DNA of 12,424 nt, from the NCBI GenBank assembly GCA_003499955.1, contig DNRP01000055.1, forward strand, positions 1-12,424, given 5' to 3'. The DNA comes from Cyanobacteria bacterium UBA9971 (GTDB lineage: Bacteria > Cyanobacteriota > Vampirovibrionia > Gastranaerophilales > UBA9971). Every line of letters starts with the position of its first letter. Positions within the stretch are counted from its first letter, which is position 1. A program made the translations under genes and the position numbers. Positions 7,376 to 12,424 of the stretch are shown here, piece by piece. Under the pieces are notes generated by a model that saw only the letters and a program-made list of their open reading frames with translations, was not told the origin of the DNA and did not search any database.

Positions 7376-7389
7376 ATGTTATACAACAT
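7376..7389. promoter_or_regulatory. Palindromic operator-like site at the recombinase transcription start
   Basis: ATGTT-ATAC-AACAT is a perfect 5-bp inverted repeat located at the expected start of transcription. It includes the ATACAACAT word shared with 7240-7248. A protein bound here would block initiation, so it may keep the recombinase off. Confidence 0.4.
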
Positions 7390-7404
7390 TATGAGGCGTT
7401 AACC

Positions 7405-7953
7405 TTGTCGACAGTTCAACCAATCAGAGACAAAAAAACAATAGAAGATATTAAAAATATCTTGCTTAAAGAAAACACAAGAAATTATGTTTTATTCTGT
7501 GCAGGAATCAACATTGGTTTAAGGATTTCAGATATTTTAAAACTAAAAGTTACAGATGTAAAAGATAAAACGCATATTGTTTTAATAGAAGAAAAAACAA
7601 ATAAGCAAAAAAGATTTTACATTAATGATGATTTGAGAAACTACTTCAACGTTTTAACTCATAACATGCCTGACGATGCCTATATTTTTGAATCAAAAAA
7701 AGTAAAGGGTAAGCCATTAGATAGGTTTCAGGCATACAGAATCATTAATGATGCTTGCAGGAAAGCAGGAGTTTCAGACGAAATTGGTACACATACGCTA
7801 CGTAAAACTTTTGGCTATCACCATTACAACCAGTTTAAAGATATTGCAATGCTTCAAAACATATTTAATCATTCTTCACAGTCCGTAACTCTCAGATACA
7901 TTGGTATTAATGATGATATGATTGATGAGTCATACAAAAATTTTAGTTTATAA
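7405..7953 (+). CDS. Tyrosine recombinase, catalytic domain only
   Basis: The protein is 182 residues. It starts at TTG 7405 with GAGG at 7393-7396. The catalytic set is visible: Arg40 in GLRISDIL, a lysine in the beta hairpin (Lys64 in EEKTNK), His130 and Arg133 in HTLRKTFG, His156 in NHSS and nucleophile Tyr165 in LRYIG. It lacks the separate N-terminal core-binding domain (about 100 residues) of ordinary phage-type integrases and starts just before the catalytic fold. Similar short recombinases are known from Firmicutes plasmids and elements. It should cut and rejoin DNA through a 3'-phosphotyrosine. It is preceded by a strong promoter with nearby inverted motifs and followed 134 bases later by the HNH gene. 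It is the most likely enzyme for the block flanked by the 111-bp repeats. Confidence 0.88.
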   Translation: MSTVQPIRDKKTIEDIKNILLKENTRNYVLFCAGINIGLRISDILKLKVTDVKDKTHIVLIEEKTNKQKRFYINDDLRNYFNVLTHNMPDDAYIFESKKVKGKPLDRFQAYRIINDACRKAGVSDEIGTHTLRKTFGYHHYNQFKDIAMLQNIFNHSSQSVTLRYIGINDDMIDESYKNFSL

Positions 7954-8087
7954 AGAGCATCTGAACAAAAGGCAATAGGCAAAGGCACCCCCGACCAAAA
8001 AATGGAGTATCCCATATTACAACTAATACAGACCACATTCAATGTTTAATTAAGGTAAAAAACTCAACATAAGGATTTTTTAACCAA

Positions 8088-8777
8088 ATGACACAAGAAA
8101 TTGACTTTATAGCTGCATATAACGATTTTATTCTTGATAAACTACGTGAAAACAGCCAAATGCAACAGAATCAAGAACTATTGTGTGCGTGGATAACTAA
8201 CGATACATCTGTATATTTCGGCATGGACAGTTACAAAACTGGCAAATATAACACTTTTCAAAAAGCTATACTGATATTTAACTACTATCAGGCCAATGCA
8301 AGTAAAAATTCATTTGTTGCCAATTATAAAGCGATTCCTATGACTTTTAGAAACACAAAAGATAAAACAAGTAAAAAAAATCTTTATCCTTGGCTTTGTT
8401 GTTATAAATTACCAAAGTTCATGAAAGAAAGATTGTTGAATAATGGCTTATTGTTGAATGACAACAAAAAGAACAAAGCTAAAAGTACAACCTTGCAACG
8501 AGTTATTGCTGCAACCTTTTATAATATTACCGACAAAGATGTGCATCACATAAACCAAAACCATGAAGATCACAGGTTTGAAAATCTACTGCCATTTAAA
8601 AACCACAGAGATATTTTTCATGACGACAAAAGCAAAACAAACGAAGAGCTTCTAACCATTAATAAAATCATTTGTTTTTTCTCTGTTGCTGTTGCTTTTC
8701 TGAACATTAGCGGTAAGTTATTACAGAATTTCAACATTAAATCCATTCTTTCATATACAACTTTTGCGCTTTCATGA
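8088..8777 (+). CDS. HNH endonuclease-like protein with chimeric 3' end
   Basis: The frame has 229 codons from ATG 8088, with AAGGA 12 bases upstream. Residues 152-168 (VHHINQNHEDHRFENLL) followed by a histidine pair (NHRDIFH) form an HNH motif of the homing or mobile-element type: His153/His154, Asn, then D-x-R-x-ENL. The N-terminal 140 residues are lysine- and asparagine-rich and not recognised; they may bind DNA. From about residue 188 (base 8650) the frame enters the right 111-bp repeat, which is antisense integrase sequence. The last 42 or so residues, including the hydrophobic INKIICFFSVAVAFL, are therefore read-through and probably not original. The motif region is intact, so activity is possible. 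It could cut target DNA for the element, or be a truncated relic. Confidence 0.7.
   Translation: MTQEIDFIAAYNDFILDKLRENSQMQQNQELLCAWITNDTSVYFGMDSYKTGKYNTFQKAILIFNYYQANASKNSFVANYKAIPMTFRNTKDKTSKKNLYPWLCCYKLPKFMKERLLNNGLLLNDNKKNKAKSTTLQRVIAATFYNITDKDVHHINQNHEDHRFENLLPFKNHRDIFHDDKSKTNEELLTINKIICFFSVAVAFLNISGKLLQNFNIKSILSYTTFALS
8650..8760. repeat. 111-bp direct repeat, right copy (pairs with 1893-2003)
   Basis: This is colinear with the left copy, with three mismatches and no gaps. To its right the antisense recombinase continues upstream into its coiled coil (8761-8843), which the left copy lacks. To its left lies the HNH gene. The left copy has the opposite arrangement, which is what an insertion with duplicated ends predicts. 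Confidence 0.85.
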
Positions 8778-8843
8778 GCCTGATTCAGTTGCATAATTAG
8801 ATGGTCTTTTTCATCGTACCATTCCTTATTTAATTTATTGCAT
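8650..8843 (-). pseudogene. Large serine recombinase remnant, coiled coil plus start of C-terminus
   Basis: On the minus strand from about 8843 the frame reads DECNKLNKEWYDEKDHLIMQ, then LNQAHESAKVVYERMDLMLK, then the same C-terminal helix as at 1893-2003. The charged heptad-like run (K/E/D with L, I and M spacing) is the coiled-coil arm that precedes the C-terminus in large serine recombinases. It ends at 8650 where the HNH gene begins, missing about 28 terminal residues that are present at 1789-1892. There is no start, catalytic domain or stop of its own. It abuts another recombinase fragment of opposite orientation at about 8844. Confidence 0.65.
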
Positions 8844-9182
8844 TCATCAACATCAAGAAACGGCAGTGTTTTGATAGTTAATGATACTCAAAGTCAAAAA
8901 GTTGATATTAATCCCATCCTTGTAAAAATTATAGTGAAAAGTTATTACTGGAATAAACTGATAGAAGAAGGAAAAGCTAAAGACAATAGAGATATTCAAA
9001 AACTTGAGAAATTGAGTGACAACAATTACATAAAAAGAGCTTTAACCTTAAGAATTCTTTCTCCTAGAATAGTTGAGGCAATTTTAAACGGACAACAACC
9101 TGCAGACCTAACAGTTCAAAAATTATTACAGGTTAAAACTTTAAGTTGGCAGGACCAAGAAAAGCAACTGAATTTTATATAA
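8844..9182 (+). pseudogene. Serine recombinase C-terminal domain, isolated remnant
   Basis: The frame from TSRNGSVLIVN to QDQEKQLNFI is the terminal domain of recombinases of the type common in alphaproteobacterial elements. Hallmarks are SRNGS, INPILVKII, RILSPRIVEAILNGQQP, LTVQKLL and a final W-x-x-Q-x-x-L-N-F. It is about 70% identical in protein to 11904-12236. Everything before this domain is missing, replaced at about 8844 by an antisense fragment of another recombinase. A TTG at 8871 could start translation, but no Shine-Dalgarno supports it. The frame is undamaged, so the truncation is fairly recent or the domain is still expressed. Its own terminator and conserved tail follow. Confidence 0.7.
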
Positions 9183-9211
9183 AGTGATTAATTTAAAGTT
9201 TATTTTATTTT

Positions 9212-9245
9212 GCAACAAGCAGTTTTACTGTGCTTGTTGCTTTTT
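9212..9245 (+). terminator. Rho-independent terminator after the recombinase remnant
   Basis: GCAACAAGCA (9212-9221) and TGCTTGTTGC (9231-9240) form a perfect 10-bp stem with a 9-base loop and TTTTT tail, 29 bases after the stop. The terminator at 12262 has the same stem and loop lengths and a similar loop but a different stem sequence. Confidence 0.85.
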
Positions 9246-9279
9246 CACTATCTACAAAAAGCTATTTCAATTCAACACA

Positions 9280-9368
9280 GACCCAGGAGCTCACGAAAAT
9301 TTCAAACAGAGAATTCTTTGTATTTTCTCCAGAAAAATCCCGAAATATTCTCTCAAATCAACTCTCTT
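9280..9368. repeat. Conserved non-coding element end, left copy (pairs with 12335-12424)
   Basis: About 89 bases match 12335-12424 at roughly 85% with one indel. The match is best in its right half, where the last 23 bases are identical. It contains GAGAATTC and a later ATTCTC in inverted orientation. Conservation of non-coding DNA at a fixed place beyond two recombinase terminators suggests an element end or attachment region. Confidence 0.7.
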
Positions 9369-9413
9369 TTAAAACCCAATTCCGCAAAAGTCCGCAGTAC
9401 AGGCGAGAATCAT

Positions 9414-9453
9414 AAAAAATAAAGTCCACTACCGAAATGATAGTGGACTTTAT
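9414..9453 (-). terminator. Rho-independent terminator after a lost tRNA or tmRNA
   Basis: ATAAAGTCCACTA (9419-9431) and TAGTGGACTTTAT (9441-9453) form a 13-bp perfect stem with a 9-base loop. Read on the minus strand it ends in a run of Ts (9418-9414). It directly follows the CCA end of the tRNA-like fragment, as expected for a native RNA-gene terminator. Confidence 0.8.
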
Positions 9454-9475
9454 GGTGGAGGTGAGAAGACTCGAA
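9453..9475 (-). other. 3' end fragment of a tRNA or tmRNA gene, probable attachment-site scar
   Basis: On the minus strand this is T loop TTCGAGT, then CTTCT, then acceptor strand CACCTCC, discriminator A and CCA. Every position fits the last 23 bases of a tRNA or tmRNA. The bases before the T loop (TCGAA) do not pair with CTTCT, so the fragment stops exactly at the T loop. Such 3' fragments are left at the far end of elements that integrate into tRNA or tmRNA genes. The element would then extend right from 9476 to an intact gene outside the window. The acceptor partner would be GGAGGTG; I cannot name the RNA. Confidence 0.55.
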
Positions 9476-9587
9476 TTCGACACATCTTCCCCATTTCACC
9501 TTTTTGCTGTAATCTAAGTATAGCTTGCTTTTCAGCCATAATCAACTTAAATTCCAGCATTAAACACAATACGTATCAGTAAAAGAC

Positions 9588-9628
9588 TTGAAAAATACAT
9601 TACATATGTTAATATATAGTTATAACAT
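9588..9628 (+). promoter_or_regulatory. Promoter/operator region of the toxin-antitoxin operon
   Basis: TTGAAA (9588-9593) with TATATA (9613-9618) gives a 19-base spacer, a weak promoter. It overlaps the palindrome ACATATGT (9602-9609) and the inverted pair ATGTTA (9606-9611)/TAACAT (9623-9628). Placement over the promoter fits autorepression by the AbrB-like antitoxin. The stretch 9476-9587 before it shows nothing else convincing. Confidence 0.4.
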
Positions 9629-9653
9629 TGTAAAATAATAACGAGGTTTTTTT

Positions 9654-9935
9654 ATGGTATCAAGAGTTTTAAAAAGATTTGGAAACAGCAGGTGTCTTCC
9701 ATTAGATAAAACACTTTTAGAAATACTGGGAATTGATTATGAAAATGCTCAGGTTACTATTTCCATAGAACAAAATAAATTAATTATTGAAAAAGTGCCT
9801 GCTGAGCAAGAGCAAACACAATTTTTGTTAAATAACGAACAATGGGAAAATTTCAATAAAGCGCTTGAATGCAAGCCTAAAAGTTTAACAAGAATTAACA
9901 AATTGTTAAATGATCCCGGAGTTTTTGATGAGTAA
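9654..9935 (+). CDS. Antitoxin: AbrB/MazE-like DNA-binding domain with TacA-type tail
   Basis: The protein is 93 residues from ATG 9654, with GAGG at 9643-9646. Residues 1-48 match the AbrB/MazE/SpoVT swapped-hairpin fold (RFGNSRCLPLDKTLLEILGI, then QVTISIEQNKLIIEKV). Residues about 56-93 (FLLNNEQWENFNKALE, then LNDPGVFDE) look like the C-terminal neutralising tail of DUF1778/TacA antitoxins, which normally follows a ribbon-helix-helix domain. The protein therefore appears to pair a toxin-binding tail of one family with a DNA-binding domain of another. It overlaps the toxin gene by eight bases, so the two are translationally coupled. Its expected job is to bind the GNAT toxin and repress its own promoter. 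Confidence 0.82.
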   Translation: MVSRVLKRFGNSRCLPLDKTLLEILGIDYENAQVTISIEQNKLIIEKVPAEQEQTQFLLNNEQWENFNKALECKPKSLTRINKLLNDPGVFDE

Positions 9936-10419
9936 TTATATTTCTCCAGAGAAGCTCAATAAAAAGCACAATATAAAGCAATTTGATTGCGGTAATGAGC
10001 AACTGAATGATTATTTAAAAAAGTATGCTTTTCAAAATCAAAAGAAAAATATATCCAATACTTTTGTAGCACAAAACGGTAACAAAGTAATTGGATACTA
10101 TACATTGACATTTGGCTCGGTATTAAAAGAAGACTTACCTGAAAAAACGAATAAAAACTTACCGAGCTACTCTGTACCTGTAATGATTCTTGCAAGACTT
10201 GCTGTGGATAAAACCGAAAGAGGAAATGGCTTAGGTAGGGGCTTATTAAAGAATGCCGTTTTAAGAACCTTGCAGGCTTCAGAAATTGCCGGATTAAAAG
10301 CAATTATGGTTAAAGCCAAAGATGAAGAAGCTAAAGCATTTTATGAAAAATTTGATTTTCAGGTATCACCTATTGACGATTTAACATTATATTTGCCTAT
10401 AGAATTTTTAAAAAATTAA
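9928..10419 (+). CDS. GNAT-family toxin (TacT/AtaT type), acetylates charged tRNA
   Basis: The protein is 163 residues from ATG 9928, with GGAG six bases upstream. An ATG at 9910 in frame is less likely because family members begin near the ISPEKL segment. FDCGNEQLNDYL (19-30) is the usual N-terminal signature. ARLAVDKTERGNGLGRGLL (89-107) holds the acetyl-CoA-binding RGNGLG loop, and AKDEEAKAFYEKFDF (130-144) includes the expected catalytic Tyr139. The C-terminal LTLYLPIEFL completes the fold. Known members transfer acetyl to the amino group of aminoacyl-tRNA and stop translation. All key residues are present, so it is probably active and held in check by the upstream antitoxin. Such modules stabilise mobile elements, matching the context. 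Confidence 0.88.
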   Translation: MSNYISPEKLNKKHNIKQFDCGNEQLNDYLKKYAFQNQKKNISNTFVAQNGNKVIGYYTLTFGSVLKEDLPEKTNKNLPSYSVPVMILARLAVDKTERGNGLGRGLLKNAVLRTLQASEIAGLKAIMVKAKDEEAKAFYEKFDFQVSPIDDLTLYLPIEFLKN

Positions 10420-10441
10420 TATTTCTTTACTTATCTCTAGT

Positions 10442-10475
10442 AATGTAAAACACTTGGTTACAGCAGTTACATTTT
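10442..10475 (+). terminator. Possible terminator after the toxin gene
   Basis: AATGTAA (10442-10448) and TTACATT (10467-10473) form a 7-bp AT-rich stem with an 18-base loop, ending in a short T run. It is 22 bases after the toxin stop. The stem is weak. The remaining sequence to 10576 shows no gene. Confidence 0.35.
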
Positions 10476-10576
10476 TATCGACACATTTTGAGAAATATCT
10501 CCCGAAACACTTGATTTGAAAGAGTAATGGAGTGATTAATGGTTACAAGGATAAGATGTTTTTCGGAGTATAAAAA

Positions 10577-11791
10577 ATGAAAGAAATAAAAAAGAAAACA
10601 ATCCGCTGCGCAATTTATACAAGAAAATCTTGTGAAGAAGGACTGGAACAGGAATTTAATTCACTTGATGCCCAAAGAGAAGCCTGCGAAGCATATATCA
10701 AGTCCCAACAACATGAAGGCTGGGTTCTTGTTGAAAAACTATACAATGACGGCGGCTTCTCTGGTGGTACTTTAGAAAGACCTGCACTTAAAGAACTTTT
10801 CCAGGATATTGAAAACGGTGAAATTGATACTGTAGTTGTTTACAAAATAGACAGACTTACACGTTCTTTGATGGATTTTTCTAAAATTGTTGAATTATTT
10901 GATAAAAAATCAGTTTCATTTGTTTCAATAACCCAGCAGTTCAATACTACAACCAGCATGGGACGATTAACTCTAAATATTCTTCGATCTTTTGCTCAAT
11001 TTGAAAGAGAAGTTACAGGAGAGAGAATCAGGGATAAAATAGACGCATCAAAGAAAAAAGGAATGTGGATGGGCGGAGGTGTTCCGATTGGTTATAAACT
11101 GGAAGATAAAAAACTTGTTACTGATGAAACGAATCTGCCAATCGTTGAAACAATTTTTGAAAAATATACAGAGCTTAAAAGTGTTTTAAAATTAAAAAAT
11201 TATCTTGATAATAATGACATCAAAAGCAGAACTGACAAGAATTTCAGCAAAGGAAATCTGTATAAAATTCTGTCTAATAAGATATATATAGGGTTAATAA
11301 CACATAAAGACTCTGAATACAAAGGAGAGCACGAAGGAATTATAACGGAAGAAATTTTTAACAAAGTTCAAAGCATCTTAGCGCAAAACAGGGTCGTTAA
11401 CAAATGTTCTTTAAATGCCAAATCACCTTCATTACTGGCAGGTAAGATTTTTGACGATAATGGAAACAGAATGAATCCTTCTCACAGCAATACAAGAAAC
11501 AGGCGTTATCGATATTATTTCAGCCAAGCAATTATTCAAGGTTATAGAAAACAAGCCGGAAATCTTTCAAAAATACCCGCAGGGGAGATAGGAAATCTTG
11601 TAAAAAATGAAATTACTGCTTTTTTAACAGATCAAAATAATATTCATAAATATATTGCTGATTGGGATATTCACAAGCAAAAATTAATATTATCTAACTT
11701 ACAAAATTTTGAATTAAAACCTGACTTTTTACGGTCGATATTGGCAAAAGTTACTTTATTCAAAGACAAAGTGGAAAATAATTCTTTGTAA
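10577..11791 (+). CDS. Serine recombinase, catalytic and recombinase domains, C-terminus out of frame
   Basis: The frame has 404 codons from ATG 10577, with CGGAG eight bases upstream. Residues 10-150 form the resolvase domain: nucleophile Ser18 in YTRKS, NSLDAQREAC, GFSGGTLERP, VVVYKIDRLTRS and FAQFERE. Residues about 165-275 form the recombinase DNA-binding domain (GVPIGYKL, NKIYIGLITHKDSEYKGEHEGII). A cysteine-poor region (SLLAGKIFDDNGNRM, RRYRYYFSQAII) replaces the usual zinc ribbon. This arrangement is typical of recombinases from alphaproteobacterial elements, which run to about 550 residues. The frame stops early at TAA 11789. One extra A in AAAA (11775-11778) explains this, because the lost terminal domain continues in the +1 frame. 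It may still be partly functional, but as written it lacks its C-terminal domain. Confidence 0.85.
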   Translation: MKEIKKKTIRCAIYTRKSCEEGLEQEFNSLDAQREACEAYIKSQQHEGWVLVEKLYNDGGFSGGTLERPALKELFQDIENGEIDTVVVYKIDRLTRSLMDFSKIVELFDKKSVSFVSITQQFNTTTSMGRLTLNILRSFAQFEREVTGERIRDKIDASKKKGMWMGGGVPIGYKLEDKKLVTDETNLPIVETIFEKYTELKSVLKLKNYLDNNDIKSRTDKNFSKGNLYKILSNKIYIGLITHKDSEYKGEHEGIITEEIFNKVQSILAQNRVVNKCSLNAKSPSLLAGKIFDDNGNRMNPSHSNTRNRRYRYYFSQAIIQGYRKQAGNLSKIPAGEIGNLVKNEITAFLTDQNNIHKYIADWDIHKQKLILSNLQNFELKPDFLRSILAKVTLFKDKVENNSL

Positions 11792-12239
11792 CGAACACCT
11801 GGTTAAATCTCTAGAAACCATTCTTACAAACGATCTTATACTCACCGAAGCTAAATCCGATCCTGAAAATCCCATAAAAATCACAAAAAATATTCGGATA
11901 TCAATAACATCCAGAAATGGCAGTATTATGATAGTCAATAATGCTCATAGCAAAGTAGTTAACATCAACCCCTTCCTTGTAAAAATCATAGCAAAAAGTT
12001 ATCACTGGAATAAATTAATTGATGATGGAAAAGCGCAACATAGTAAAGATATTCAGAAAATAGAAAATTTATCAGATAATGACTATATTAAGAAAGCTCT
12101 AGGGCTCAGGATTCTTTCGCCTAAGATAGTTGAAGCAATATTAAACGGACACCAACCTGAAGATCTAACCGTTCAAAAATTATTAAATGTTAAAACTCTT
12201 GACTGGCAAGAACAAGAAAGGATTTTGAATTTTATATAA
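11775..12239 (+). pseudogene. Out-of-frame C-terminal domain of the serine recombinase
   Basis: From the AAAA run the +1 frame reads EIILCNEHLVKSLETILTND, then ITSRNGSIMIVNN, INPFLVKIIAKSYHW, RILSPKIVEAILNGHQP and a final W-x-x-Q-x-x-I-L-N-F, ending at TAA 12237-12239. It joins smoothly to KVTLFKDKVE of the upstream frame, giving about 555 residues in total. The first usable start is ATG 11928, without a Shine-Dalgarno, so independent expression is doubtful. The matching remnant at 8844-9182 shows that this domain belongs to the recombinase. A true one-base mutation, a sequencing error in the A run, or a programmed +1 shift are all possible. Confidence 0.7.
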
Positions 12240-12261
12240 AATCCAAATCAATCTAATTTTG

Positions 12262-12292
12262 AAATAAGTGCTTTTTACAGGCACTTATTTTT
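12262..12292 (+). terminator. Rho-independent terminator after the recombinase
   Basis: AAATAAGTGC (12262-12271) and GCACTTATTT (12281-12290) form a perfect 10-bp stem with a 9-base loop and T-rich tail, 22 bases after the stop. It is structurally parallel to the terminator at 9212. Confidence 0.85.
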
Positions 12293-12334
12293 AATTTTAT
12301 TTCAAGTTTATAAAGTATTAATTTGAGGCAAATA

Positions 12335-12424
12335 GACCCCAAGGGGTCACGAAAAATTTAAACGGAGAATTCTCTGTATTTTTCCCAGAAAAATCCTGAA
12401 ATATTCTCTCAAATCAACTCTCTT
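12335..12424. repeat. Conserved non-coding element end, right copy, running to the window edge
   Basis: This matches 9280-9368 with about 85% identity. It begins with GACCCC-AA-GGGGTC, a perfect small hairpin that is degraded in the left copy. The final 23 bases are identical in both, and similarity may continue beyond the window. It sits at the same place relative to a recombinase terminator. Confidence 0.7.

Larger units (their letters stand above)
1893..8760. mobile_element. Putative nested integrative element inserted in a serine-recombinase gene
   Basis: The block is bounded by 111-bp direct repeats of about 97% identity. It contains a secreted protein, a MerR-type regulator, a three-gene kelch operon, a tyrosine recombinase catalytic domain and an HNH protein. 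Removing one repeat plus the intervening DNA joins the antisense fragments 8843-8761 and 1892-1789 in one open frame, giving a continuous recombinase C-terminus. This supports insertion of the block into an existing gene. The tyrosine recombinase (7405-7953), 0.7 kb from the right repeat, is the obvious candidate enzyme. The element boundary and the enzyme assignment are inference. Recombination between two related integrase genes could give the same picture. Confidence 0.55.

Noticed and set aside
1893..8760. The block as a composite IS transposon
   Set aside because: No DDE or other transposase and no terminal inverted repeats are seen. The repeats are direct and encode integrase fragments.
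9184..9422. Three overlapping plus-strand frames after the recombinase remnant
   Set aside because: They cover a terminator and the conserved non-coding tail. Different frames are open in the same stretch and none has a ribosome binding site.
9450..9539. 29-codon minus-strand frame ending in the tRNA-like fragment
   Set aside because: Its C-terminal codons are the tRNA 3' end, and no Shine-Dalgarno precedes the ATG. It is probably chance or a truncated leftover.
9453..9800. A complete tmRNA gene on the minus strand
   Set aside because: Only the last 23 bases fit. No paired T stem, tag reading frame or 5' half is present, and the antitoxin gene occupies the space.
9956..10303. Minus-strand frame of 115 codons opposite the GNAT toxin
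   Set aside because: It is a shadow of the toxin gene, whose motifs are clear on the plus strand.
11756..11938. Minus-strand frame of 60 codons across the recombinase frameshift
   Set aside because: It is antisense to the out-of-frame recombinase domain, which explains the coding signal better.

Overview
The window is AT-rich bacterial DNA with short intergenic gaps, several TTG starts backed by good Shine-Dalgarno sites, and tRNA genes of which two lack an encoded CCA. I cannot name the organism. The serine recombinase has a C-terminal domain type best known from alphaproteobacterial mobile elements, while the tyrosine recombinase looks Firmicutes-like, so the accessory genes are a poor guide to taxonomy. 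The left 1.8 kb looks like chromosome. The rest looks like an accretion of mobile elements stacked next to a tRNA cluster.

Layout: (1) 1-1332 is the 3' part of a family-4-type glycosyltransferase with a large C-terminal extension. (2) 1522-1810 holds tRNA-Pro(UGG), tRNA-Gly(UCC) and tRNA-His(GUG). (3) Antisense to the 3' end of tRNA-His is the C-terminus of a large serine recombinase gene, broken at 2003. (4) 2004-8649 is a 6.6 kb block: a secreted protein, a MerR-type regulator, a three-gene operon encoding a small membrane protein and two seven-bladed kelch-propeller proteins, a tyrosine recombinase and an HNH protein. (5) 8650-8843 is a second fragment of the same antisense serine recombinase. 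It shares 111 bp with the first (1893-2003 and 8650-8760, three mismatches). (6) 8844-9368 is the 3' end of another recombinase, with a terminator and a conserved non-coding end. (7) 9414-9475 is a terminator joined to the last 23 bases of a tRNA or tmRNA gene, which looks like an attachment-site scar. (8) 9654-10419 is a toxin-antitoxin pair with a GNAT toxin. (9) 10577-12239 is a serine recombinase split by a one-base frameshift, followed by a terminator and a second copy of the conserved non-coding end running off the window.

Main interpretation: if one 111-bp copy and everything between the two copies is removed on paper, the two antisense fragments join in one open frame. This gives the coiled coil and C-terminus of a serine recombinase ending inside tRNA-His. 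The 6.76 kb block therefore looks like a second element that entered the integrase gene of an older element. It carries its own tyrosine recombinase and HNH protein at one end and the kelch operon as cargo. To the right, two homologous recombinase 3' ends with matching tails indicate at least two further related elements in tandem, one carrying the toxin-antitoxin module. All functions are inferred from visible motifs and recalled family knowledge; no database search was made.
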